From assembly GCA_031285905.1 (NCBI GenBank), contig JAITVH010000038.1, positions 1 to 53,516 of the forward strand: DNA of 53,516 nt, in the 5' to 3' direction. Positions 32,311 through 40,914 of this stretch are shown piece by piece. Numbering within the stretch: the first letter of the stretch is position 1; the number at the start of each line of letters is the position of its first letter. This DNA is from Prevotella sp. Lineage in GTDB: Bacteria; Bacteroidota; Bacteroidia; Bacteroidales; Dysgonomonadaceae. Position numbers and translations under genes: made by a program. The notes below the pieces were generated by a model, which worked only from the letters and a program-made list of their open reading frames with translations, did not search any database and had not been told where the DNA came from.

Positions 32311-34305
32311 TTACTTTTCCATTTTAAATAATTTGGCATCCTTTCCGGGAACTGTGATTCCAGCATTCGCTTCTACTATATCCCCATTCCATAATTCAGT
32401 TATATTTTTAAAGGCTGCCGGATCTAATCCCATTCTGCTGAAAGGGATCTTTATATTCAAATCATTATCACCATAGTTAAAGACGGCAAAGTAGGTATTT
32501 CCCACATCATCGGTATGCATAAACTGATTTTCCGATTTTTCTCCATTACCTTCTACTGGCACAAAAGAAACACCTTTGGCAACTTCATTCACAGCCTTAT
32601 TGGTCAGGTATTTCATTGAGCGATCTTTGCCTTCCGCTAAACCCTCCTTGCTCAAATCGTCTCCGGCAATATAGAGGCCTGTTATGACGGCTGAAGTTAC
32701 GCGGGCACGATTTTCTCCTTCTGTGGCATCTTTCAATACAATATGATCTGCATCATTATATTGATATACGCGGTCGATCCACCATCCGTAAGACAGTGCA
32801 TTCATCGTATATTCAGTATCTTTTATCTTGTTCCATGCATCACAGGCAATTCTTCTCGATTGTGCGTAATTGGCCGGGAATATTGGAGAAATAGACAAAT
32901 TGATATACATATCTCCGAAGTATTTGTTCAAGAGTTGCAAACCGTAATTATAAGCCTGGATTCCTGTTCGTATTTCGGGTTTATACCATTCATCTGCTTC
33001 TAAGGCTCCGTGAGTCATAAAGTCCATCTTTACATACTCAAATCCACAACGGCGAAACAGATCTGATATAGCTTTCATTCGTTTTTCTATAGCCGGATGA
33101 GTAGGATCTATGGCGTAAGCGCCATCCAGATCTTGCGGTTTCCCGTTGGCGTATAAATAGATGTCTTTGTATTTATATTCAGTGGCATCTTCTACTTCGC
33201 GGTTAGGATTTTTCCCCCAATCGGTAAACGGTACCCAATATACACCGGCGACTTGCCCATTTGCTTTGCACCTGTCGACAAAAGATTTCAACTCTTCTTC
33301 CGTAAAACTGTTCCATCCTGAATCGAGGCCTATTATCACTGTGTTATCAGCATTAATAAAACCATTGTTTTGCAGATTATCCTTAAAGTAATCAGATACT
33401 TCCAGTGCCTTTTGATATGTCAATCCGAATTGAAGCACTCCCCAACTGTTCCAGCCAAAAGGCATTGATTTATTCCATGGTTTTGGAGGTGCAATCGCTG
33501 CATTGACGTCTGCATATTCTTCCATACCACGCCGCCAATCATCGAAAAGCCCGATAAATATTTTGGGTGATTTTATAGACGTTCCTGATAAGCTTCCGTG
33601 AGGCTTATTATCTCTGGTTGTTTCGTCAGCAACTCCTCCAAAGCATGATAGAGAACTTATATTATTATCATTCACCTTACCCATCTTTACTGCAGATTTC
33701 CAGTCAGTATGTTCTACAGAACCTATAACAAAACCTTTACGGCTGGTATTATCAAAGATAGCAGATACTTCATAGCTTTGAAATTCACCGAATTTCAAAG
33801 GGTGTGATTGGAAACGAATCCATTTATCGTTATCGAAAGGGATAAAAAGCACTCTGTTGTCTCCAGCCTTATCAAGAACTCCTGGGAATTGGTCTATATT
33901 AACCGGAGCCATGCAGTTTGAGGTCACACCTTCTTTACTCTCCAATACAAAGTCGGTCAGAATAAAGTCTTTTCCTTCATATGTATAAAATCTTTGAATT
34001 AGAGTAGGAAGGGTATCGCTTGTGTATGTTACTTTAAATATTATAGCATTTCCTAAAGAATCTGCCAGGTATTCTTTGGCTACTTTACTCTTCGAATAAT
34101 TCCTTATTGTTACCAATTTTCCATCAGATATATATGAAGCATATAATCCATTCATAAGAGGGATCGAATCTTTCAATATATTGACATTACCTGTATTTTC
34201 GTCTAATGACAAATTCCACTTATCTGTTACAAGTGGAGAAGATTCATTACAGGATAACAACATTATCGCCAATGCTGCTAAAAATGTTTGTTTAATTACT
34301 CTCAT
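32311..34305 (-). CDS. Clan GH-D (GH36/GH27-like) alpha-galactosidase-type lipoprotein
   Basis: A 664-residue protein with lipobox (ALAIMLLSCNES). The N-terminal beta-supersandwich (about 25-270) is followed by a TIM barrel with MPFGWNSWGVL, IIGLDSGWNSF, GVYWVPFTDWG and YVKMDFMTHG (the Asp of KMDF is the clan nucleophile position). A later acid/base candidate is Asp in RRIACDAW. A C-terminal sandwich closes it (NTYFAVFNYGD). It probably removes terminal alpha-galactose or a related sugar. It is the first gene of the minus-strand hydrolase cluster, downstream of a -7 box. Confidence 0.83.
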   Translation of the reverse strand: MRVIKQTFLAALAIMLLSCNESSPLVTDKWNLSLDENTGNVNILKDSIPLMNGLYASYISDGKLVTIRNYSKSKVAKEYLADSLGNAIIFKVTYTSDTLPTLIQRFYTYEGKDFILTDFVLESKEGVTSNCMAPVNIDQFPGVLDKAGDNRVLFIPFDNDKWIRFQSHPLKFGEFQSYEVSAIFDNTSRKGFVIGSVEHTDWKSAVKMGKVNDNNISSLSCFGGVADETTRDNKPHGSLSGTSIKSPKIFIGLFDDWRRGMEEYADVNAAIAPPKPWNKSMPFGWNSWGVLQFGLTYQKALEVSDYFKDNLQNNGFINADNTVIIGLDSGWNSFTEEELKSFVDRCKANGQVAGVYWVPFTDWGKNPNREVEDATEYKYKDIYLYANGKPQDLDGAYAIDPTHPAIEKRMKAISDLFRRCGFEYVKMDFMTHGALEADEWYKPEIRTGIQAYNYGLQLLNKYFGDMYINLSISPIFPANYAQSRRIACDAWNKIKDTEYTMNALSYGWWIDRVYQYNDADHIVLKDATEGENRARVTSAVITGLYIAGDDLSKEGLAEGKDRSMKYLTNKAVNEVAKGVSFVPVEGNGEKSENQFMHTDDVGNTYFAVFNYGDNDLNIKIPFSRMGLDPAAFKNITELWNGDIVEANAGITVPGKDAKLFKMEK

Positions 34306-34382
34306 AATAAATTGGTAAATGTTTTGACTTCCATTATATCTTATTTAAGGCTTCTATACAATACCCCATTTTACTACTTTAA

Positions 34383-34390
34383 CAAAAGTA
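34383..34390 (-). promoter_or_regulatory. -7 box of the hydrolase cluster
   Basis: The minus strand reads TACTTTTG (exact TAnnTTTG), 77 bp before the first hydrolase start. I see no good -33 TTTG at the proper spacing, so it may need an activator. Confidence 0.45.
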
Positions 34391-34670
34391 ATACTATAAA
34401 TTATAACAGACTTGAACTGATTATTCAAAAAATAGCAATATCAGGTCATATCTTATTCCCGGATTTTCAATTTCCCGTCATTCTTTTGTTTTTCTGCCAT
34501 TAATGACGTTATATAATAAGAATATCATATATTATAAATAAGATTACAGGGAAATTATTGGCGAAAATAGAAGAAAGCCACTAAAATTCAAAAATTAGCA
34601 TACTATTGTCATAAAGTTTGATATTGATTATGCAATTTTTCAAATTGTGTCATTATTACTCCGCAAAAGA

Positions 34671-34688
34671 ATACCTAAATATAGGTAT
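34671..34688. promoter_or_regulatory. Inverted repeat upstream of the porin promoter
   Basis: A 7-bp perfect inverted repeat ATACCTA-AATA-TAGGTAT about 30 bp upstream of the -33 element of the porin promoter. Its position suits an activator or repressor site. The rest of the 34306-34776 gap holds the two divergent promoters and nothing else I can recognise. Confidence 0.35.
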
Positions 34689-34718
34689 TGGAAAACTTAA
34701 AAATAACAAAAAATAGCG

Positions 34719-34750
34719 ATTGTGAAAAATTATTAATACACATAAATTTG
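34719..34750 (+). promoter_or_regulatory. Promoter of the porin-imelysin-cytochrome operon
   Basis: ATTG (34719-34722), a 20-bp spacer, and TAAATTTG (34743-34750). The predicted start of transcription is near 34757, which falls inside the palindrome at 34753-34769. Confidence 0.75.
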
Positions 34751-34752
34751 CC

Positions 34753-34769
34753 GTCTATTAATAATAGAC
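34753..34769. promoter_or_regulatory. 17-bp palindrome at the predicted transcription start
   Basis: GTCTATTA-A-TAATAGAC is a perfect 8-bp inverted repeat with a 1-nt centre, starting 2 bp after the -7 box and ending 7 bp before the porin ATG. It is well placed as a repressor operator or a leader hairpin that hides the start. The binding protein is unknown. Confidence 0.5.
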
Positions 34770-34776
34770 AGAATTT

Positions 34777-36069
34777 ATGAAAACGCAGTTCTTCTTTTTA
34801 ATATTATCTACTGTATTATTTACAAATACAATTTTTGCCCAAAACAATCAAGAAAATGATTCTATAGATGCTAAAACTCCACAAGAATGGAATTTCAGCA
34901 AATATCGTTTTGGGGGGTATGGGGAAATCCTTTTCCAACAGATGGATTATGGACCGGACAGATATAAAGATCCTGCCGGGGCTCCAAGCGATAAACGTTC
35001 ATACATCTCAATTCCTCGCGCAGTATTTTCTTTTGAATACAAATTCCGCCCGGATATCGTTTTCTCCACAGAATTGGAAATAGAATATGGAGGAACAGGA
35101 TCTGCCATGGAACTTGAATATGAAGAAGGAGGAGAATATGAAATGGAAATGGAAAAAGGGGGAGAAATAGAATTGGAACAATTCCATATCACAAAGCGGT
35201 TCAGTAATGCATTTAATATTCGTGCAGGGCATATGATTGTTCCTGTGGGTATCACAAATGCTCATCATGAACCAATATTCTTTTTTGGTACCACAAGGCC
35301 TGAAGGGGAATCTACTATTCTTCCTTGTACATGGCACGAAACCGGAATATCGGTACTTGGATATCTTCATGGTTTCAGATATGAACTAATGCTTGTTAAC
35401 GGTCTCGATCCGAATGGCTTCTCGTCGGCAAACTGGATACAGGGCGGGCGTCAAAGTATATTTGAAACATCTGTAATGACAGATCCGGCAGTTGCCGGAA
35501 GGGTAGAATATTCCGGCATCAAAAGTTTGCGATTGAGCGCTTCCGGTTACTTCGGAAACACAGCAAAGAATGCAAGTAAGCCGCAAAAGATGACAGGGAT
35601 AAAAGCTCCGGTAAGTATTATATCTACAGATGCTCAATACCTGACTAAAAACTTAGCTGTCAGAGCTAATTTTCTGTATGGAAACCTTGGAGCATCAAAG
35701 AGAGTTTCCCAAATAAACAAGAATGTATCGAAAAATACAGGTTTTCCACGTACTCCGGTAGCAAAGAATGCAATGACATATTCTATAGAGGCTGGATATA
35801 ATGTTCTTTCATTTTTCAAGACAAACGAGAAATTGATGCCATTCTTCCGTTACGAGTATTACAACAGTGCTGAAAAAGTTGAAGAAGGAATGGCCGAAAT
35901 GCCTATCAATAAAAGGGATATCTATACAGTTGGCCTAAATTATTACCTCATGCCAAACATGGTAATAAAGGCTGACTATTCTATGAGAAAACTTGACAGG
36001 GGAAACTACAATGATGAGAATACATTCGGATTGGCCTTGGTTTATACCGGATGGTTTTTCAAGAAATAA
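34777..36069 (+). CDS. Outer-membrane porin with Glu-rich segment
   Basis: A 430-residue beta-barrel protein with a signal peptide (MKTQFFFLILSTVLFTNTIFAQ) and many amphipathic strands, ending ALVYTGWFFKK. An acidic insert at about residues 105-130 (ELEYEEGGEYEMEMEKGGEI) precedes the strand EQFHITKRFSNAFNIRAG. A His/acidic stretch VPVGITNAHHEP follows. It resembles Bacteroidetes porins of the OprO/P-like group. The acidic patch could bind cations such as iron (inference). It is first in the plus-strand operon and followed by imelysin. Confidence 0.82.
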   Translation: MKTQFFFLILSTVLFTNTIFAQNNQENDSIDAKTPQEWNFSKYRFGGYGEILFQQMDYGPDRYKDPAGAPSDKRSYISIPRAVFSFEYKFRPDIVFSTELEIEYGGTGSAMELEYEEGGEYEMEMEKGGEIELEQFHITKRFSNAFNIRAGHMIVPVGITNAHHEPIFFFGTTRPEGESTILPCTWHETGISVLGYLHGFRYELMLVNGLDPNGFSSANWIQGGRQSIFETSVMTDPAVAGRVEYSGIKSLRLSASGYFGNTAKNASKPQKMTGIKAPVSIISTDAQYLTKNLAVRANFLYGNLGASKRVSQINKNVSKNTGFPRTPVAKNAMTYSIEAGYNVLSFFKTNEKLMPFFRYEYYNSAEKVEEGMAEMPINKRDIYTVGLNYYLMPNMVIKADYSMRKLDRGNYNDENTFGLALVYTGWFFKK

Positions 36070-36074
36070 ATACA

Positions 36075-36170
36075 ATTAAGTGATAGAAAGTATTTAATGA
36101 TATATTTTCAGATTATAACTTTCTGTAGTTGTTATACATACATAAGTAATAAAAAGGTCTGCGACCTTAA
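36075..36170 (+). repeat. 96-bp dispersed repeat, copy 2
   Basis: The reverse-complement partner of 27328-27423, three mismatches and no gaps by eye. It starts 5 bp after the porin stop codon and ends 43 bp before the imelysin start, in the same orientation relative to transcription as copy 1. Internal features are ATAACTTTCTGTAGTTGTTAT (5-bp arms ATAAC/GTTAT) and the AAGGTC-TGC-GACCTT hairpin. Confidence 0.9.
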
Positions 36171-36213
36171 ACCGAATCTTTTAATATTAACTTTTTATAT
36201 AAAAACTAGAATA

Positions 36214-37371
36214 ATGAAAAAACTGAACATCTATTTTTTAGCATTGTTTGCCATCCTATTTTCTTTCTCTTCATGCGGAGAAGACAGTCCGATTCAAGAC
36301 TTTACGGATGACGGATATGGCTATGATTTTACAAAAGTACTGGAAGTTTATACAGATAATGTTATAGTTCCTACATATGTTGATATGAAAGATAAGGCTT
36401 GGACACTATACGATGCCGTTCAAACATTCAGCACCAGTAAAACGCAGGAAGACCTTAATGCTGTTTGTGCAGCCTGGCGCGCAACACGTATCCCTTGGGA
36501 GCAAAGTGAAGCTTGTCTTTACGGGCCGGCTGAGACATTGGATTTAGACCCGTCACTGGACTCATGGCCATTAAAAAAAGGAGATATCGATAAAATAATT
36601 GCTTCAGGCAGCATTACGATGGATAAAATAATGGATCCGGGTGTACATGGTTTCCATACCATCGAATATCTTATATTCTCAGACGGAAATCCGAAGGTTA
36701 TTTCATCAAGTCCTTTATCGGATAATGAAATACAGTACTTGATAGTAGCTACAGAATATTTAAGAAATGACTGTATCAAACTATGGGCTGCATGGAATGG
36801 GGCAACCGGTATCAGCGCAAAAGATAAAGCGGTTATTGATACTTTCGATGATTTCGATCCGGCTGAATATAATTTCGCATATAATTTCAAAAATGCGATC
36901 ACAAGTAGTGGTGTCGATCTTGTTACAATGGATGACGCTATTGACAATATCGTTGAGGGTTGCTCAGGAATCGCGGATGAAGTAGCCGCTCAAAAGATAG
37001 GTGCACCAAGAGATTTGGCTTTAGATGGAAAGACAGATCAAGCAGTACTCGAGGTTGAGTCATGGTATAGCTGGAACTCGATTGATGACTATGCAAATAA
37101 TATCATAAGTATCCGCAATTCTTATTTCGGCGGATTGGGTAAAACAGCATCGAACAAAAGCCAGTATAGCGTATCTACTTTTGTCGCTTCCAAAAATTCT
37201 GCTTTAGATTCGGAAATAACTGCAGCAATCGAAAAAGCATATAAGGCTATCAACGAAGGAATGCAACGCCCTTTCCGTAATAACCTTACAGGGGATAAAG
37301 TTGACGCTGCTATTGATGCTTGTACAGACTTGCAACTAAGTATTGAGAAAATTAAAACTCTGAGAGATTAA
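36214..37371 (+). CDS. Imelysin-family (M75) metal-binding lipoprotein
   Basis: A 385-residue lipoprotein (FAILFSFSSCGED). The imelysin GxHxxE signature is GFHTIEYL (about residues 147-154). Conserved helices read AVCAAWRATRIPWEQSEACL and LVATEYLRNDCIKLWAAWNG. The four-helix bundle is repeated twice, as in ICMP/IrpA/EfeO proteins, which bind or handle iron at the cell envelope. It is not a working peptidase by current family knowledge. The ATG at 36214 gives the lipoprotein signal; the in-frame ATG at 36097 lies in the 96-bp repeat. It sits between porin and di-heme oxidoreductase genes. Confidence 0.9.
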   Translation: MKKLNIYFLALFAILFSFSSCGEDSPIQDFTDDGYGYDFTKVLEVYTDNVIVPTYVDMKDKAWTLYDAVQTFSTSKTQEDLNAVCAAWRATRIPWEQSEACLYGPAETLDLDPSLDSWPLKKGDIDKIIASGSITMDKIMDPGVHGFHTIEYLIFSDGNPKVISSSPLSDNEIQYLIVATEYLRNDCIKLWAAWNGATGISAKDKAVIDTFDDFDPAEYNFAYNFKNAITSSGVDLVTMDDAIDNIVEGCSGIADEVAAQKIGAPRDLALDGKTDQAVLEVESWYSWNSIDDYANNIISIRNSYFGGLGKTASNKSQYSVSTFVASKNSALDSEITAAIEKAYKAINEGMQRPFRNNLTGDKVDAAIDACTDLQLSIEKIKTLRD

Positions 37372-37471
37372 TAATGTTCTCTTCATTACTTAAGTATAAA
37401 ATTAACTATCAAAAGCTGGATAACTGAATGTATATAACTTAGATTCTGGCATATTTATAAAGAATTCTTTT

Positions 37472-38896
37472 ATGTTAAGATATACTTTTTTTAAAGTAAG
37501 TGTCGTGATGTGTTTTTTCATCACGGCATTTGCTGCTTGTAGTGATAACGATGACGACATCATTTACAAGCCGAACGGAAAAGTCGCACACCCCGATGAA
37601 TTATCAGCGGGAACGTCCACTGTTTTTATGTCCGGTATCCGGGCATATGATACCCCTGCATCATGGGTAAAGGGAGATATGCTGACCCGTTTCAATCTGG
37701 GAGATCAACTCTATGATGACCCAAGGACAACTGATCAGGATGATCCGATTAAAGGAGGCCTTGGCCCCTTATATGCAGGCTATTCTTGTGGCAGTTGTCA
37801 CAAAAATGCAGGGCGTACCTATCCTACTCTTTTCTCTGAAGGCGGATCCGGGAAATATGGATTCTCATCCATGCTTGTTTATATTACACGCAAAAGCGGA
37901 GCTTTTTTCCGGCAATACGGACGGGTTCTGCACGATCAGTCGATTGTGGGGGTAAAACCTGAAGGGAAATTGAAAGTTGACTATGAAGAAAAAGAATACT
38001 CATTCCATGATGGTGAAAAATATTCTCTTCTCACTCCACATTATTCTATTTCGGAATGGTATGCCGACAGTATCAAACCCGAAGACCTTATCATTGATGT
38101 GCGTATTCCTTTACGCCATGTGGGCATGGGGCAGATAATGGCACTTGACCCGGATGAACTAAGGAGACTGGCTGCACAAAGCAATTATCCTGAATATGGG
38201 ATTTCCGGACGGCTTGCGGTTATCAAGGAGCGTAATCAAACAATGATTGGAGTGGGAGGTAATAAAGCGCATCATGCCGACCTGACTGTAGAATTAGGCT
38301 TCTCTTCCGACCTTGGCGTAACAAGCGACCGTTATCCTCTCGAAGTAGCCGAAGGACAATCTCAAATGGTAGGTTATTCACATTATGGAATCCAGATTTC
38401 GACACGCGACATGGAAGATGTCGATCTTTATATGAGTGCACTGGGAGTCCCTGCCAGACGCAATGTTACCCATGAACTCGTAAAAAAGGGAGAAGAAAAT
38501 TTCTATAAAGCAAAATGTCATCTATGCCATACTCCTACACTGCATACACGGCAAGATGCTCCTGTCCTGTTGAACGGAACCCGTTTGCCATGGCTCTCTA
38601 ATCAGGTAATACATCCATACAGCGACTTCTTATTGCATGATATGGGACGTGAGTTGGATAGTGGCTATACATCCGGTGCAGCCTATACTTACGAGTGGCG
38701 GACTACTCCGCTATGGGGTATTGGGCTACAGGAAACTGTAAACGGGCATACTCATTTTATGCATGACGGACGCGCCCGTAACCTGCTCGAAGCCATTATG
38801 TGGCACGGGGGCGAAGGCGGTGTCTCGCGCGAATTATTCAGCCGTATGTCGAAAGAAGACAGGGATGCTTTACAGATATTCCTTAATTCACTTTAA
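37472..38896 (+). CDS. Di-heme oxidoreductase (DHOR/COG3488-type) lipoprotein
   Basis: A 474-residue protein with a lipoprotein signal (FFITAFAACSDN). Two c-type heme motifs are present: CGSCH (about residue 107) and CHLCH (about 350). Other family blocks are KGGLGPLYAGYSCGSCHKNA, VIDVRIPLRHVGMGQIMAL, RTTPLWGIG and GHTHFMHDGRARNLLEAIMWHGGE. It belongs to the DUF1111-like family distantly related to MauG and cytochrome c peroxidases and is predicted to be periplasmic. The pairing with imelysin recurs in other bacteria. A 100-bp gap separates it from the imelysin gene. Confidence 0.9.
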   Translation: MLRYTFFKVSVVMCFFITAFAACSDNDDDIIYKPNGKVAHPDELSAGTSTVFMSGIRAYDTPASWVKGDMLTRFNLGDQLYDDPRTTDQDDPIKGGLGPLYAGYSCGSCHKNAGRTYPTLFSEGGSGKYGFSSMLVYITRKSGAFFRQYGRVLHDQSIVGVKPEGKLKVDYEEKEYSFHDGEKYSLLTPHYSISEWYADSIKPEDLIIDVRIPLRHVGMGQIMALDPDELRRLAAQSNYPEYGISGRLAVIKERNQTMIGVGGNKAHHADLTVELGFSSDLGVTSDRYPLEVAEGQSQMVGYSHYGIQISTRDMEDVDLYMSALGVPARRNVTHELVKKGEENFYKAKCHLCHTPTLHTRQDAPVLLNGTRLPWLSNQVIHPYSDFLLHDMGRELDSGYTSGAAYTYEWRTTPLWGIGLQETVNGHTHFMHDGRARNLLEAIMWHGGEGGVSRELFSRMSKEDRDALQIFLNSL

Positions 38897-38938
38897 ATCG
38901 GTTAAAACAACTATTGAAACAAAAAAGAATATAATTAT

Positions 38939-40159
38939 ATGAAACTTAAATTTTTACTATTGTCAGGATTGCTTATATCCTTTAATCTCTTTGCTCAGAA
39001 AAGTGATGATAGCGACAAATATATAGAAAGTGATGTGATTCCTTTGGCAGGCAAAAAGGGGTTCAGTTTCGAAAGTAAAGCCGGCGACTTTGTATTCAAA
39101 CCCTTTGCGTTGGTACAAACGTCTGCCAAAATGAACTATTATGATGATGAACAAATAGGTGCAGACGATCAGGACAACATTGCTAACAGCGGATTCGAGA
39201 TTGGGAATGCCTTAATCGGATTTGCTGGGAAAGCCTTCGACAAGGTAACATTTAACCTGACGATCAATGCGGCACAATCAGGAGATGCATTATTGCAGCA
39301 GGCATGGGCCGACCTCAATCTGAAAGATGAATTACGTTTTCGTGTAGGTAAATTCAAAACGCCATTCAATCAGGCATATCTGGTTACATTAGGGGAAACA
39401 CTTTTTCCTACTTTGCCCATGTCGCTTACAGCTCCTGTTAATATTCCATATTCGATAAATTCGGTTAACCCTAACTTTGCAACAGGTTTCGACCTGGGGG
39501 TACAGGTTCACGGGTTGGTAAAAGATAAGTGGGAATATAGGGTAGGAGTATTTAACGGAACGGGAATAAGCGTAAACGGAGCGAAAAAAACGATCAGTGA
39601 CGACTTGCATATTCCTTCATTGCTCTATTCAGGTCGCCTTGCTTATATGCCTAAGGGCGTGATGCCAACACATCAGGGAAGCCCTGACGATTTGAATAAC
39701 AATAAGCTATTGTTTGCTCTCTCTTCTTCTTATAACGTAGAAGCCAACTGGCAGGCAAGCAATGACTTCCGCGCCGGGATGGAGTTCTCTTATTTATATA
39801 ACCGATGGTATTTTTCGGCTGAGGGGTATTATCTGAATATGGATTTTGTGGAAAGACAGCAAGTATCTCATTCCTATAGTTTCTGGGGAGGGTATGTACA
39901 AGGTGGTTATTTTGTAACTGATAAGGTACAATTAGCTGCCCGTTATGACTTCTTTGACAGGAATTCCTCTAAAACGGATGGTATTCTGAATGCTCCATCT
40001 GTAGGGCTCAATTATTATATAGTAGGTTATAACCTGAAGCTACAAGCTATGTACCAATACCTTGGGAAATGGGGACATGAGAATCAGATGGAACGCGACA
40101 ACGATGATTTAGGCCTTGCCCAACACTACGCGCAGATTATGCTACAATTCTCTTTCTAA
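38939..40159 (+). CDS. Phosphate-selective porin O/P-like outer-membrane protein
   Basis: A 406-residue porin with signal peptide (MKLKFLLLSGLLISFNLFAQ). The Porin_O_P-like core includes FEIGNALIGFAGKAFDKVTF, QQAWADLNLKDELRFRVGKF and KTPFNQAYL. The terminal strand ends in Phe (QIMLQFSF), the outer-membrane assembly signal. Whether it takes phosphate, another anion or a metal complex is not readable. It is the second porin of the operon and lies 6 bp before the cytochrome lipoprotein gene. Confidence 0.88.
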   Translation: MKLKFLLLSGLLISFNLFAQKSDDSDKYIESDVIPLAGKKGFSFESKAGDFVFKPFALVQTSAKMNYYDDEQIGADDQDNIANSGFEIGNALIGFAGKAFDKVTFNLTINAAQSGDALLQQAWADLNLKDELRFRVGKFKTPFNQAYLVTLGETLFPTLPMSLTAPVNIPYSINSVNPNFATGFDLGVQVHGLVKDKWEYRVGVFNGTGISVNGAKKTISDDLHIPSLLYSGRLAYMPKGVMPTHQGSPDDLNNNKLLFALSSSYNVEANWQASNDFRAGMEFSYLYNRWYFSAEGYYLNMDFVERQQVSHSYSFWGGYVQGGYFVTDKVQLAARYDFFDRNSSKTDGILNAPSVGLNYYIVGYNLKLQAMYQYLGKWGHENQMERDNDDLGLAQHYAQIMLQFSF

Positions 40160-40165
40160 AACCAT

Positions 40166-40891
40166 ATGAAAAAAGATACTTTATATAATTACTTGTTTAT
40201 ACTGATATTCTTCCTTTCTGTAGTAATACAGGGTTGCGACAGCGGAGATATTTATCCTGAGGATAAAACCAATAACGGTACGGATATAGATGTTACTGCC
40301 AGTTTCCTTTTTTCCAACGTGGAGGCTTTTCCTGAAAACTACAAAGTCATTTTTGGGTCATTTAATGAAGATTCACCTTATCCTATCTCGTCTAAAATGA
40401 TAGTGCAACCTTCAGCAGATGAAGAAATATTGGTATCTTTGACTAATATTCCCGAGAATGCGACTTTCTTGGCGCTTTATCTTGTACAAGAGCATAGCAA
40501 TTCAAAGATTTACTCTTTCTATACATACCAGATAGAGAAGGTTTTGGAAGAAGATTTTGAGATACCTTTGCAAGAGATTGATCTGGCTGCCTTCGGACGG
40601 GTGCAGAAACAGGTTTTCTCGCAGTGCATACAATGTCATGGAGGAAGTGGTTTTGCTGCTGCAAACTTATATCTGACGGATGATAAAAGCTATTCGGGGT
40701 TGGTAAATGTAACAGCTTTGCGCAACCCGGATAAAAAGTTGGTAGCACCAAACAATATCGAGAATAGTTATCTGATGGATATACTGAAAGGTGAGGCGCT
40801 ACAAAACCAGCATTCGAGCCTTTCATCACTTAAGGATGATGATATTACCTTAACGGAACAATGGATAAAAAGCGGTGCTGAAAATAACTAA
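40166..40891 (+). CDS. Lipoprotein with C-terminal mono-heme cytochrome c motif
   Basis: A 241-residue lipoprotein (FFLSVVIQGCDS). An N-terminal beta-rich domain covers about residues 35-135. The C-terminal heme site is CIQCH (about residue 153, QKQVFSQCIQCHGGSG), with a distal Met candidate in SYLMDILKG. The domain resembles the single-heme tail of planctomycete-type cytochrome lipoproteins. It may pass electrons to or from the di-heme oxidoreductase. It starts 6 bp after the porin stop. Confidence 0.82.
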   Translation: MKKDTLYNYLFILIFFLSVVIQGCDSGDIYPEDKTNNGTDIDVTASFLFSNVEAFPENYKVIFGSFNEDSPYPISSKMIVQPSADEEILVSLTNIPENATFLALYLVQEHSNSKIYSFYTYQIEKVLEEDFEIPLQEIDLAAFGRVQKQVFSQCIQCHGGSGFAAANLYLTDDKSYSGLVNVTALRNPDKKLVAPNNIENSYLMDILKGEALQNQHSSLSSLKDDDITLTEQWIKSGAENN

Positions 40892-40914
40892 CTGATATAA
40901 AAACTAAATAGAAA

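Noticed and set aside
20662-34305. Calling the hydrolase cluster a classical polysaccharide-utilisation locus
   Set aside because: No SusC/SusD pair or dedicated regulator is present in the window; the porins beyond 34.8 kb are not SusC-like.
36519-36947. 142-codon minus-strand frame antisense to imelysin
   Set aside because: The imelysin frame carries the GxHxxE signature; the antisense frame has no domain or start signals.
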